From Pedobacter kyungheensis (lineage in GTDB: Bacteria; Bacteroidota; Bacteroidia; Sphingobacteriales; Sphingobacteriaceae), in assembly GCF_000812965.1 (NCBI RefSeq), contig NZ_JSYN01000044.1:1-33023 (forward strand): 33,023 nt of DNA, given 5' to 3'. The translations under genes and the position numbers were made by a program. The notes beneath the pieces were generated by a model, which was given only the letters and a program-made list of their open reading frames with translations, did not search any database and had not been told where the DNA came from. This document shows positions 1-8,477 of this stretch, piece after piece (the stretch's first letter is position 1; each line of letters starts with the position of its first letter).

Positions 1-590
1 TTAGTGCCTTGGTGGTTAAACAATAGCACTTAGCGCCCTCTGCGATTTATCTTTGCGTGCTTTGCGGTTAAATAGCCACGGATGCACGGAATAACACGGA
101 GAATTTTAGTGCCTTGGTGGTTAATTCTGCTTTGCGTCCTCTGCGATTTATCTTTGCGTGCTTTGCGGTTAAACCGCCGTGGATGCACGGAATAACACGG
201 AAGATTTTGGTGTCTTAGTGCTTTGGTGGTTAATTCTTCTTTGTGGCCTTTGCGTTTTTTCTCTACTTTCTCTGAGGTAAAATAAGTCGGAGGTCGGGAG
301 TCAGAGGTCGGAAGACAATATGCATAAAATCTATTCTGCGGTTATCAGCATAATCTGCGGGAAAAAAACTGCATCATGCTCTGTGCCTCTTAGTGTTTTT
401 TCTCTACTTTCTCTGTGGTAAAAAAATGCCACGGATGCACGGAATAACACGGAAGATTTAGTGCCTTGGTGGTTAAACAATAGCACTTAGCGCCCTTTGC
501 GTTTTTTCTCCGCGCCCTTTGCGGTTAAATGCCACGGATGCACGGAATAACATGGAAGATTTTGGTGCCTTATTGGTTAAACAACCTTAG
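1..590. repeat. Degenerate tandem 'phrase' repeats, about 100 bp per unit
   Basis: No gene is seen here. Three short phrases recur in a loose order: TTAGTGCCTTGGTGGTTAA (near 2, 105, 217, 458 and, degraded, 564), CTTTGCGTGCTTTGCGGTTA (near 51, 151 and, altered, 509) and a phrase beginning CCACGGATGCACGGAATAAC (near 76, 177, 429 and 532). The first two copies lie about 105 bp apart; later spacing is irregular. Phrases of this kind occur as dispersed intergenic repeats in several bacterial phyla; their function is not known to me. The array ends just beyond the 3' end of the minus-strand cinA-type gene. Confidence 0.85.
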
Positions 591-1089
591 CACCCCTCAC
601 CACCGCTTCAATTTTATCCAAAATGAATGCTACAGTTTTTTCGCGGATTTCATTTCGCTGATCGTCGGTTTTATCAGGTTTAATAACTGTTTCGAAATGG
701 TGAAATGCCTGATACCAGATGGAAACATAAATTTGTCCAACCTCCTTATCAATAACATAATCTGTTGTGGGTAGCGAGGCTACACCAGTTACCGCTACAG
801 CAATAGAAGCATCAGGATAAAGCGCACGCAAGCCGGCGCACATGGCAAAGGTAGTTTCTTTAGATTCGGCCGTATAAGCTGTAATAATTTGCGCATCAAC
901 ACCAAGCACTTTTGTTTTAACTGTGGCATCGTAAGTTACAATGCTTCCCTTTAATATTGCTGAAGCACCGGAAACCGAAGCAATAGTGCTTGATAATAAG
1001 CCTGCGGTAATACTTTCGGCACAAATTAGTGTTAAGCCTTTATCCCTTAAAAAATTGTTGAAACTGGCAATTCGGGTTACGGAGATCAT
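577..1089 (-). CDS. CinA C-terminal-domain protein (nicotinamide-nucleotide amidase type)
   Basis: This 170-residue protein is a stand-alone CinA C-terminal domain. The family hydrolyses nicotinamide mononucleotide to nicotinate mononucleotide and ammonia in the cytoplasmic pyridine-nucleotide salvage cycle (PncC activity). The signature CAESITAG lies at residues 24-31, followed by the SGAS...G..V.Y stretch, and AVTGVAS sits at about residues 98-104. The length matches single-domain family members (about 160 residues) and excludes the long two-domain CinA with an N-terminal molybdopterin-binding-like domain. The ATG at 1087-1089 is the only sensible start upstream of the signature; there is no clear Shine-Dalgarno site, as is usual in Bacteroidota. 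Its 3' end runs into the repeat array on the left. The middle part (TTDYVIDKEVGQIYVSIWYQ) is a typical but slightly diverged GxxYxxx segment. Activity itself is inferred from the family. Confidence 0.88.
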   Translation of the reverse strand: MISVTRIASFNNFLRDKGLTLICAESITAGLLSSTIASVSGASAILKGSIVTYDATVKTKVLGVDAQIITAYTAESKETTFAMCAGLRALYPDASIAVAVTGVASLPTTDYVIDKEVGQIYVSIWYQAFHHFETVIKPDKTDDQRNEIREKTVAFILDKIEAVVRGAKVV

Positions 1090-1375
1090 GGTGTCAGATT
1101 TTGGGTTAAGATATGATTTTTATGCTTAATTCGTCAGCGGTTTATTGACGCTAACACTGTTGCAGGAGATTGGATTAAAGCTGTTGTTGTAACCAGTTCA
1201 GTAAAAACAGAGTTAAATGAAATGGCGCTCAACACAAAACGCTGAACGCCATCCTGATCATAGCTTTTTTAAAATTGGTTATCAATACTTAATACTTGAT
1301 TCTCAATCATTGGTACTTGATACTAGATTCTTGATACTTGTTAATTGGTACTCGATTCTTGATCATTCCAAGCCC
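1090..1375. other. Intergenic spacer with possible gene remnant and TACTTGATTC micro-repeats
   Basis: The spacer lies between two minus-strand genes. From about 1113 to 1246 the plus strand is open and ends ...KTELNEMALNTKR-stop without a credible start, so it may be a degraded gene end. From 1280 to 1370 there is a run of degenerate words built on TACTTGATTC and TTGATACTTG. The stretch ATGGCG...CGCCAT (1222-1253) can pair, but its following T-run (1265-1270) is 11 bases away, so I do not call it a terminator. Confidence 0.4.
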
Positions 1376-3139
1376 TTACCAACCCAAATAATAATCCTTA
1401 TCTAACCAAACCGGGCGTTTAAGTCCGAAATAATCCTGTAACATTAATTCAGCGACACAAAAAGCGCCTTCAACCCAACCTTGCTGATCTGAATAAGCCT
1501 CACCAATAATGTGGATCTGTTCATCAGCTACCGGTTTGCGCATGTAAGGCATTACCTTTTCAACCGAGTAGCCCGCTTTCCAGGCATGGTAGCCCGCACC
1601 AAAAGGCTCGTCGGTCCAATCTCTGAAATAAGTTACATAAGGTTCAGGAATGGTTACCTGTGCACCATGTAGTTCGCGCAGCTGGGTCATCAACTCATCA
1701 ACCATCAATTTGGTAGCCTGTACGCTGTCCAGTTGGTGCAATTCTTTCAATGAAGCCGATTTAGCTGGTTTTACTTCGAAAAGCAATTTGTCGTCCGTAA
1801 GTGCTTTCCAGAAGGTTTCGGTTTCCATGTCGCCATAGCTGCCCAGTAACATCGAGTTATTGGTTTGCGGATCGGTACCAAAGTAGTAACACTGACGCAT
1901 CGGTAAATCGGTAATCGAGTGGCCCGAATCAATGCCCAGCTCTTTCCACCAGGGGTAGGTAAATCCCATTAAAATTTTAAAGGCAGGCTCCATAATTACC
2001 GAGCGGATATTGTTGTTCAGCACGGCGTTCTCATTAATATCGAAAAAGAAATTGTCCTGATCTAAAAGCTCGAGCGATTTCCGTGGCATGGCCAGTACCA
2101 GGGTATTGGCGTATACTTTCCATTTCGTATTGGTTTCGATGTTTAAGAAAGTGAGCTCGTATTTATGCGTGTGGATGAAGGGATGCGTTTTGGTAAAGGT
2201 AAGCAGCTTATTTTTTGCCCAGATACAAGCCCCCGCATGATCGGTATAGGCATTGGCTACCGCATAGGCAATACTATCGTAACCCTCTTCAATGGTTTTG
2301 TAAATGGTGCCGGCCGAGAAATCGCCCACCATATATGGAAAAGCTTCAGCCGAATTCCAGTTGATGGTGTTTGAATAATAACCTCCTGCATTGGCCAGGA
2401 ACTCGTAACCCTCTTGCGAAACCTGGTCTTTAATCAGATTCCAGAAACCCAGGTCGTTCACCAGTCGTTTATCGTAAGGCGAATTGGGGAAATTATATAC
2501 CAGTTTCGGTTTAATATCATCCCAGTCGCGACTTGTTAACTCAAACGAATAATCGTAAATACTGGCACCTTTAATAATCCTATCGCCATAGGTTTTGGCC
2601 ACCCATGGATCGGCCATCAGCACATCGTAAATGATTTTATTAAACAGTTGATCCGAACTAAAACCCAGGTCATCATCATTGAGGTAGTAGCGGGTTAAGA
2701 GCTTTTCATGACCTGTTTGCGCCACATTCCAGGCGTCTTGCTTAAAACGTTCTTTACGGAGGTACATCAGTAATTTAGACGGATCGCCCATTGGAAAAGG
2801 AACAGGGGTCATTTTATCCTTAAGCACAGGCGTACGTTTGGCCGGATCTTTTTCGCTAAGCGGATAGCCTTCAATTAAAGTGGTTACAATTTGTTGCGAA
2901 GTAAGGTAACGCATGCCGCCCAGTTCGCCCCAGAAATTCATTCCCGGCATAATTACCGATTCAAGCCGGCCGCCCAGCTTATCGTTCATATCGAAAATCT
3001 GCACCTGGCTGGCCGTGTATTTTTGATCCGTTACCAGGCGGTAGGCAGTGTATAATCCCGAAGTTCCTGCACCAATAATGGCGACTTCAGTTTTTAAATC
3101 GGGCTGCATACCCGTGTTTAAAGGTGTGTTTTTGTTCAT
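1376..3139 (-). CDS. FAD-dependent amine oxidase, L-amino-acid-oxidase-like
   Basis: This 587-residue flavoprotein belongs to the flavin amine oxidase superfamily, which oxidises amines or amino acids to imines with release of hydrogen peroxide. The N-terminal Rossmann dinucleotide motif GAGTSG is at residues 23-28, followed by the LGGRLES segment typical of amine oxidases. The C-terminal FAD-binding stretch contains GEAYSDQQGWVEGA (about 540-555), and FRDWTDEPFGAGYHAW resembles the conserved region of L-amino-acid oxidases. The length is larger than monoamine oxidases and fits L-amino-acid oxidases. No signal peptide is visible, so it is probably cytoplasmic. It starts 12 bp after the stop of the upstream flavin oxidase gene on the same strand, so the two are almost certainly one operon. 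The substrate cannot be read from sequence; L-amino acid, tryptophan or polyamine are all possible. Confidence 0.85.
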   Translation of the reverse strand: MNKNTPLNTGMQPDLKTEVAIIGAGTSGLYTAYRLVTDQKYTASQVQIFDMNDKLGGRLESVIMPGMNFWGELGGMRYLTSQQIVTTLIEGYPLSEKDPAKRTPVLKDKMTPVPFPMGDPSKLLMYLRKERFKQDAWNVAQTGHEKLLTRYYLNDDDLGFSSDQLFNKIIYDVLMADPWVAKTYGDRIIKGASIYDYSFELTSRDWDDIKPKLVYNFPNSPYDKRLVNDLGFWNLIKDQVSQEGYEFLANAGGYYSNTINWNSAEAFPYMVGDFSAGTIYKTIEEGYDSIAYAVANAYTDHAGACIWAKNKLLTFTKTHPFIHTHKYELTFLNIETNTKWKVYANTLVLAMPRKSLELLDQDNFFFDINENAVLNNNIRSVIMEPAFKILMGFTYPWWKELGIDSGHSITDLPMRQCYYFGTDPQTNNSMLLGSYGDMETETFWKALTDDKLLFEVKPAKSASLKELHQLDSVQATKLMVDELMTQLRELHGAQVTIPEPYVTYFRDWTDEPFGAGYHAWKAGYSVEKVMPYMRKPVADEQIHIIGEAYSDQQGWVEGAFCVAELMLQDYFGLKRPVWLDKDYYLGW

Positions 3140-3151
3140 AGTGAGGTTGTT

Positions 3152-4339
3152 TTAAATTGCTTTGAAGAATTTTTGTCCTAACTGGAATGGTGTAATGTCG
3201 AAATCAGTATGTCCATCCAAGGCCAGATCAGACATAATTTTGCCTAAGAAAGGAGTAAACTTGGCAGCCCATCCGGTAGCATACAATACAATGTTTTTAT
3301 GATTGGGTACATAGCTTGGTGCAAAATCAATTAACAGTTCTTTGTTTGGAATGGTACTCAGTGCAATTAAGCAGGTCGAAGTATATTCGGGTTCTGTACT
3401 TAAGCCAGTCATGTGGTCTCTTACCCATTCTGCTGTATAGCCCAGTTCTTGCTGGTTCGGAATTAAAGTTCGTTCGTTGGGCTCTTCTAAAGGGGTAATT
3501 ACAAAATCGGGTGCTACGCGGATATATTCTGGGTGATCCCAATCAACAGAAGGGAAACCATAAAACTGGTTGCCGTTTTGGCCAATAGCATTCTGGAAAA
3601 CAAACCAGGTAGGATATTGTATCGCAGGATCGGTTTTCTTAAAATAAGCTGACGACATGTTCCAATACGTAGCATCGATCTTAAAATCGAGCAGATTAAT
3701 TACGCTGTTAATGTATGGGCCGGGAATAATCGATAGCTTTTCGGTAATGTAAATGCCATTCGGCGTCTCAATTTCGAATAGTTTCCCAATCTGATTAATT
3801 TTGAGTACCGGAGAGTTCTCTTTCAGCTCAACAGTTTCTTCCTTTTGGCATAAACCTAACAGCGCTTCAATAGTAGCTTTAAAATTAATGCTGGCACCAT
3901 CGGGTTGAAAAAGTCCGGTGTAGGTTTCAGGCAAGTTTTTGAAGTGGTATTTTTCTTCAATTTCCTTGGCTGTTAAAGTGGTGTACGGAACGTTTAAGGC
4001 TTTCAGGGCTGCTTCAGCTTCTGCAATGTTACCTTCTGTTGAGTGCACCGCCGGATCGCCAAACCACAAGGTTCCTACTTTATCCAGCAATGAGGTATTG
4101 CTTGCACTTTCGAGCTCATCCCAATAAGGTTGTGCATCTAAAGCCATTTGTACCATGTACTCATCGGGGTAGGGAATGCGGAACTGGCGCGATACACCTG
4201 CCGAACTTCCGAGCTGATTCACAAAAGTAAACTGTTCCAGTACCAGGGTTTTAGCCTTTCGTTTACCCAGGTGGTAGGCTGTGGCCAGGCCTATTGCCCC
4301 GCCACCAATGACAATTACGTCGTAGTTTTCTGTAATCAT
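3152..4339 (-). CDS. FAD-dependent N-methyl amino acid oxidase, sarcosine oxidase / SolA-like
   Basis: This 395-residue protein belongs to the monomeric sarcosine oxidase/N-methyltryptophan oxidase (DAO) family, which oxidatively demethylates N-methyl amino acids using FAD and oxygen. The FAD motif GGGAIG is at residues 12-17 with the ribose-binding E35. SSAGVSRQFRIPY at about 45-57 is the family's typical second FAD segment. C323, in the stretch TCLIALSTIPNKELLID, sits where the family carries the cysteine that links FAD covalently. The length equals the usual 370-400. It is the first gene of a two-gene minus-strand operon with the L-amino-acid-oxidase-like gene. Related flavin oxidases act on pipecolate or other cyclic amines, so the substrate is open. 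No signal peptide is seen. Confidence 0.87.
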   Translation of the reverse strand: MITENYDVIVIGGGAIGLATAYHLGKRKAKTLVLEQFTFVNQLGSSAGVSRQFRIPYPDEYMVQMALDAQPYWDELESASNTSLLDKVGTLWFGDPAVHSTEGNIAEAEAALKALNVPYTTLTAKEIEEKYHFKNLPETYTGLFQPDGASINFKATIEALLGLCQKEETVELKENSPVLKINQIGKLFEIETPNGIYITEKLSIIPGPYINSVINLLDFKIDATYWNMSSAYFKKTDPAIQYPTWFVFQNAIGQNGNQFYGFPSVDWDHPEYIRVAPDFVITPLEEPNERTLIPNQQELGYTAEWVRDHMTGLSTEPEYTSTCLIALSTIPNKELLIDFAPSYVPNHKNIVLYATGWAAKFTPFLGKIMSDLALDGHTDFDITPFQLGQKFFKAI

Positions 4340-4916
4340 AAGTTGTATGTGTTATTCTTTATTGGAATGATTGTAGGGTCGGATTGAAATATATAGCCTG
4401 CGGATCAATCCGGTTTTATATTGAATGAATTGATCTGACTGGTATAAGGCTTTTAAAAAATAATTTATGCTGCTTTTAAATCCAATATGGCCATGTTGAG
4501 GTATGAAAAACTGGCAAAATGGCGAAGCCGGCTGGCACTGCCAACAGGTAATAAGGGTTGGGAACTGAATGGGAACATTTGGAGCTAATTTAGTTTATGG
4601 GGACCTAAAATAAATAAATCTTTAAGCGTTTGGTTATCTCAAAACTAAATAATAAACTACAAATTTTTTATACTCAATTGTAAGTAATTTGTTATCTGGT
4701 TCATCGGTGCATTAGTGTTAAACCATGGCTTTAATCTAATACCTGCTTCTGATTTAATTGTTTGCATAATCGGTAGCCCAAGGCTTTCCATACGCTACGT
4801 TAAAACAGATGGCATTAATCAAAAATTGAAACAGAATTTCTAACTTAGTACAAGCGTTGGCAAAATAACAATAGCTGCCCACGCGAAAGCCAGTTTCTAC
4901 TCCAAATTAAGCTAAC
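4340..4916. other. Divergent intergenic region with possible structured leader of fdhD
   Basis: These 577 bp separate the divergent amine oxidase and fdhD operons and must hold both promoters; I see no convincing Bacteroidota promoter match. A 33-codon plus-strand ORF (4487-4588) has no recognisable relatives and may be chance. Near fdhD, GTAGC (4773-4777) can pair with GCTAC (4794-4798), and GGCTTTC inside that loop (4782-4788) is exactly complementary to GAAAGCC at 4885-4891, giving a pseudoknot-like arrangement in the putative leader. I do not recognise a known riboswitch class here. Confidence 0.35.
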
Positions 4917-5816
4917 ATGAAAGCACTTTCTGATGTTTCCCTTCAAACTGCGCCTCAAAGTTTCAATGCCGGAAATGTAGCCATAAAAAAAATGAGTGAT
5001 GGCATTGGTTACGAGCATCATGACATGCTGGCTATCGAAGAACCATTGGAAATCAGGCTGGCAGGTAACAAAAACGGCGAGCAGGTGATAAGCAGCATTT
5101 CGGTAACCATGCGTACCCCTGGCAATGATGAGGAACTGGCTAAAGGTTTCCTGTTTACAGAGGGAATTATAGGCCACGATACAGCATTGCAAAAAACAGA
5201 AACATTTGTATGTGGCGAAGGCCGCGAAAATATTATCACACTGGCGCTTACATCAGGCCAGATTCCCGATTTATCGGGCAGTGAGCGTAATTTTTATACC
5301 ACTTCGAGCTGTGGCGTCTGCGGAAAGTCGTCAATAGCGTCCATCCGTACCAGGCAGCCTTTTCAGCTGGCAACCACTGATCAGGGCTGTATCGATAGTG
5401 ATGTCCTTTTGCAATTGCCTGCTATTATGCAAAGTCAGCAGGATTTGTTTTCGGCAACTGGCGGATTGCATGCCTGTGGACTTTTTAATAGCCATGGAGC
5501 CCTACTTGATTTAAAAGAAGATGTAGGCAGGCATAATGCGCTCGATAAACTGATTGGAAAAGCCTTTGCTGAAGGAATATTGCCTCTTCGCGAGCATATA
5601 TTGTTACTTAGTGGCAGGGCAAGCTTTGAATTGGTACAAAAGGCAGCCATGGTAGGTATTGCTACCGTCGCGGCTATAGGTGCACCCTCCAGTCTGGCCG
5701 TAGCGCTTGCCAGCGAATGCAATATTACCCTGGTGGGTTTCCTGCGTGGCAGGAGTTTTAACGTTTATACTGGCGCTGAGCGCATTAAATCATACAGACA
5801 TGAAAATAAGAATTAA
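4917..5816 (+). CDS. fdhD: FdhD, sulfur carrier for molybdopterin oxidoreductase maturation
   Basis: FdhD takes sulfur from a cysteine desulfurase and passes it to the molybdenum cofactor of formate dehydrogenase-type enzymes; it acts in the cytoplasm. The 299-residue product has the catalytic CxxC in SSCGVCGKSS (C132 and C135), the MRTPGNDEELAKGFLF.EGII segment at about 65-85, TGGLHACGLF, EDVGRHNALDKL and LLSGRASFELVQKA, all diagnostic for FdhD. The length is typical (260-300). It begins a tight three-gene unit: its last 17 bases overlap the next gene, and the third gene encodes a molybdopterin oxidoreductase that is its obvious client. The N-terminal 35 residues before IGYEHHDMLAIEEPL are variable and a later start is conceivable, but the ATG at 4917 directly follows a non-coding stretch. 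Confidence 0.95.
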   Translation: MKALSDVSLQTAPQSFNAGNVAIKKMSDGIGYEHHDMLAIEEPLEIRLAGNKNGEQVISSISVTMRTPGNDEELAKGFLFTEGIIGHDTALQKTETFVCGEGRENIITLALTSGQIPDLSGSERNFYTTSSCGVCGKSSIASIRTRQPFQLATTDQGCIDSDVLLQLPAIMQSQQDLFSATGGLHACGLFNSHGALLDLKEDVGRHNALDKLIGKAFAEGILPLREHILLLSGRASFELVQKAAMVGIATVAAIGAPSSLAVALASECNITLVGFLRGRSFNVYTGAERIKSYRHENKN

Positions 5817-6156
5817 AGGCAATTTTATCAGATACCGATTAACGCGTCCGGAAGTAGAAGGCCTTTCTGCAAACTGCACTTTGTCTGAAACCGTAGATTT
5901 TGGTAACCGCAAGCTTATTTATAGCATCACTTGTACTGGCGGTGATGCCCTTTCGGCTACCTTTATTGGCGATGAAATTAACCTCAGGTTTCCCGAAGCC
6001 TGGCTTACCGAATGGCAATCGACAGATAAAGTTGGTTATAAAGCAACATCAGGTGCATTGAGTATTTTACTGGAGAAAGATTTTACCTGCTTAGATAATG
6101 TAGAAGAAGACCAGCGCGACCATTACCCCAATCCACTTTTGAATCAGCCAAAATGA
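5800..6156 (+). CDS. Conserved small protein between fdhD and the FdhF/YdeP gene (DUF7009-like)
   Basis: The 118-residue product starts MKIRIKGNFIRYRLTRPEVE and ends in ...LLEKDFTCLDNVEEDQRDHYPNPL. I recognise it as a small conserved protein often found beside fdhD in Bacteroidota (I believe DUF7009); no function is established to my knowledge. The reading frame is open from 5707, but the chosen ATG at 5800 is where the family-like sequence begins; the longer version would overlap fdhD by 110 bp and add a spurious hydrophobic leader. It overlaps fdhD by 17 bp and shares an ATGA with the next gene, so translation of all three is probably coupled. This suggests a role in maturing or controlling the molybdopterin enzyme. 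Cysteines in NCTLSE, ITCTGG and FTCLDN are visible, but no metal site can be claimed. Confidence 0.8.
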   Translation: MKIRIKGNFIRYRLTRPEVEGLSANCTLSETVDFGNRKLIYSITCTGGDALSATFIGDEINLRFPEAWLTEWQSTDKVGYKATSGALSILLEKDFTCLDNVEEDQRDHYPNPLLNQPK

Positions 6157-8477
6157 AAAAGTTAAAAGTAGTGCCCAATCCCGAAAATCCGGAGAAATTA
6201 CTGGATCTGAAATATACGCCGGCTAAAACCTGGGCTGCGGGAATTCCTGCAGTAGCTGCGGCTTTCAGTGATCTGATAGAGGAGAAGATTCCATTCCGTG
6301 GTATGCGGGCTTTGTTTAGCATGAACCAGAATGGAGGTTTCGACTGTCCGAGTTGTGCCTGGCCCGATCCGGATGATGAACGCTCGCCGATCGGTGAATA
6401 TTGCGAAAACGGGGTGAAAGCACTGGCCGAAGAGGCGACTTCAAAGCGGGTTACCGAAGCATTTTTTGCCGAAAATTCGGTTGTAGATTTAGCACAGCTA
6501 ACTGATTTTGAAATTGGTAAAAAGGGGAGGCTTACCTCGCCCATGTTTTTACCTAAAGGCGGCACCCATTACCAACCGATTAGCTGGGATGCTGCTTTTA
6601 AAAAAATTGCCGGGCATTTAAACGCACTCGGTTCTCCAAACGAAGCTATTTTTTACACTTCCGGCCGAACCAGTAATGAAACTTCTTTCCTTTACCAGCT
6701 TTTTGCAAAAGAATTTGGCACCAACAACATGCCCGATTGCTCTAACATGTGTCACGAAACTTCGGGTACCGCACTATTGCCAACCATTGGCATAGGAAAG
6801 GGAACGGTGAAACTCGATGATTTTTATCAGGCAGAGGTGATTGTGGTAATTGGCCATAATCCCGGTACCAATGCGCCCCGCATGATGACTGCTTTACAGA
6901 AAGGTAAAGATAACGGTGCAAAAATTATTGCCATTAACCCGCTGCCTGAGGCCGGGCTGATGGGGTTCCGCAACCCGCAGGCATTAAACGGCATACTGGG
7001 TATTGGCGAACATTATTCAGACCTTTATCTACCGGTAAAAATAAATGGAGATATGGCCTTGCTCAAAGCAATAGGCTTGTTACTGGCCCGCGAGGAAAGG
7101 CGTACACCAGGGCTTGTTTTCGAACAGGAGTTTATCCGCCAGAGAACGAGCGGTGCTGAAGATTACCTCGCTCAATTCGAAAATTATAAGCTGGAAGAGC
7201 TTGCAGTAGCGGCCGGATTGGCTATTGCCGAAATTGAAGCCGCGGTTGAAATACTGGCCCATAAAAAGAAGATCATATTTGCCTGGGGCATGGGGCTTAC
7301 CCAGCAACCGAACGGTGTGGATATGATTCGCGAAATTGTAAACCTCCTGCTGCTTAAAGGCAGTATTGGCAAGCCCGGAGCAGGCGTATGCCCGGTAAGA
7401 GGGCACAGCAATGTACAGGGAAACCGGACCATGCTCATAAACGAAAAACCAACGCTACAACAACTGGATAAGATAAGGGATGTTTTTGGTTTCGAGCCAC
7501 CCCGTGCACACGGGTATAACGTGGTAAGTGCCATTAAAGCCATGCACAAGCAGGATGTTAAAGTGTTGTTTGCGATGGGCGGTAACTTTTTATCGGCTAC
7601 TCCCGATACTACTTTTACCGCAGAGGCTTTGCGAAAACTCAGGCTTTCGGTGCATGTTTCTACTAAACTGAATCGGAGCCATTTGGTTCACGGCGAAGAG
7701 GCATTAATTCTGCCAACACTCTCGCGAAGCGATTTGGATATAGTTAATGGCGTAGCGCAGTTTATCAGCACAGAAAGCTCGATGGGGATTGTACAGTCTT
7801 CAAAAGGAATATTAAAACCGGTATCCGATCAGCTGTTAAACGAAACGCATATTGTTTGCAGGATGGCCATGGAAACACTTGGAGAAAGATCGGTGGTAGA
7901 TTGGAAAGCTTATGCCGATGATTACGATAAGATTCGGGATGTAATTGAAAAGTGCATCCCCGGTTTCGAAAATTACAACGAACGTATCAGGCAAAAGGGA
8001 GGTTTTTATTTACCTAATGCTGCCCGTGACGGGGAGTTTATGACCGGAATAGCCGGAAATAAAGCTGCCTTTACACTTTCACCTGTTCCGTTAAACCTCC
8101 TGTCAGAAAATGAATACTTGATGGCCACCACCAGAACACACGATCAGTTTAATACCACCATCTATGGGCTCGAGGATCGCTATCGTGGCATTAAAAACGA
8201 ACGCAGGGTAGTGTTTATGAATCAGCAGGATATGGACAGGCAGGGATTTAAAGCCGAAGATAAAGTTGATCTCTTTAATTTCGATGATGGTATTGAGCGC
8301 ATAGCCAGGCTTTTTCTGGTTGTTCCCTATGCCATTCCCGAGCGTAATGTGGTCACCTATTTCCCTGAAGCCAATGTGCTCGTCTCGATCAATAATGTGG
8401 TGAAAGAATCGAACATGCCCGCTTCAAAATTTGTGCGGATTCAGATCAGGCCACATCAGGCAGTTGTGAGTGAATAA
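6153..8477 (+). CDS. FdhF/YdeP-family molybdopterin oxidoreductase
   Basis: This 774-residue protein belongs to the FdhF/YdeP branch of the DMSO-reductase superfamily, which binds a bis-molybdopterin guanine dinucleotide cofactor. C200 in DCSNMCHETSG aligns with the selenocysteine position of E. coli FdhF and is the likely metal ligand. GFDCPSCAWPDP (C65, C68) and C84 lie where other members hold a 4Fe-4S cluster, but the full four-cysteine motif of formate dehydrogenase is not evident. GHNPGTNAPRMM and GKPGAGVCPVRGHSNVQGNRTM are typical cofactor-binding segments, and the C-terminal molydop-binding domain starts near residue 650 (YLMATTRTHDQFNTT). There is no Tat signal, so it is cytoplasmic. 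YdeP of E. coli is linked to acid resistance and CbbBc of Ralstonia to formate; the substrate here is unknown. It shares an ATGA overlap with the preceding gene. Confidence 0.92.
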   Translation: MKKLKVVPNPENPEKLLDLKYTPAKTWAAGIPAVAAAFSDLIEEKIPFRGMRALFSMNQNGGFDCPSCAWPDPDDERSPIGEYCENGVKALAEEATSKRVTEAFFAENSVVDLAQLTDFEIGKKGRLTSPMFLPKGGTHYQPISWDAAFKKIAGHLNALGSPNEAIFYTSGRTSNETSFLYQLFAKEFGTNNMPDCSNMCHETSGTALLPTIGIGKGTVKLDDFYQAEVIVVIGHNPGTNAPRMMTALQKGKDNGAKIIAINPLPEAGLMGFRNPQALNGILGIGEHYSDLYLPVKINGDMALLKAIGLLLAREERRTPGLVFEQEFIRQRTSGAEDYLAQFENYKLEELAVAAGLAIAEIEAAVEILAHKKKIIFAWGMGLTQQPNGVDMIREIVNLLLLKGSIGKPGAGVCPVRGHSNVQGNRTMLINEKPTLQQLDKIRDVFGFEPPRAHGYNVVSAIKAMHKQDVKVLFAMGGNFLSATPDTTFTAEALRKLRLSVHVSTKLNRSHLVHGEEALILPTLSRSDLDIVNGVAQFISTESSMGIVQSSKGILKPVSDQLLNETHIVCRMAMETLGERSVVDWKAYADDYDKIRDVIEKCIPGFENYNERIRQKGGFYLPNAARDGEFMTGIAGNKAAFTLSPVPLNLLSENEYLMATTRTHDQFNTTIYGLEDRYRGIKNERRVVFMNQQDMDRQGFKAEDKVDLFNFDDGIERIARLFLVVPYAIPERNVVTYFPEANVLVSINNVVKESNMPASKFVRIQIRPHQAVVSE

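Noticed and set aside
1222..1270. Terminator after a plus-strand gene
   Set aside because: There is no intact plus-strand gene to terminate and the T-run is separated from the weak stem by 11 bases.
4487..4588. 33-codon plus-strand ORF in the divergent spacer
   Set aside because: Short, no recognisable family, and no ribosome-binding signal; it is mentioned only in the spacer entry.
5707..5799. Longer start for the small gene after fdhD, giving a hydrophobic leader
   Set aside because: It would overlap fdhD by 110 bp; family-like sequence begins at the ATG at 5800, and the apparent membrane segment is fdhD read in another frame.
6153..8477. Calling the molybdopterin enzyme a formate dehydrogenase
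   Set aside because: It belongs to the FdhF/YdeP branch, lacks the full four-cysteine cluster motif and has no partner subunits nearby.
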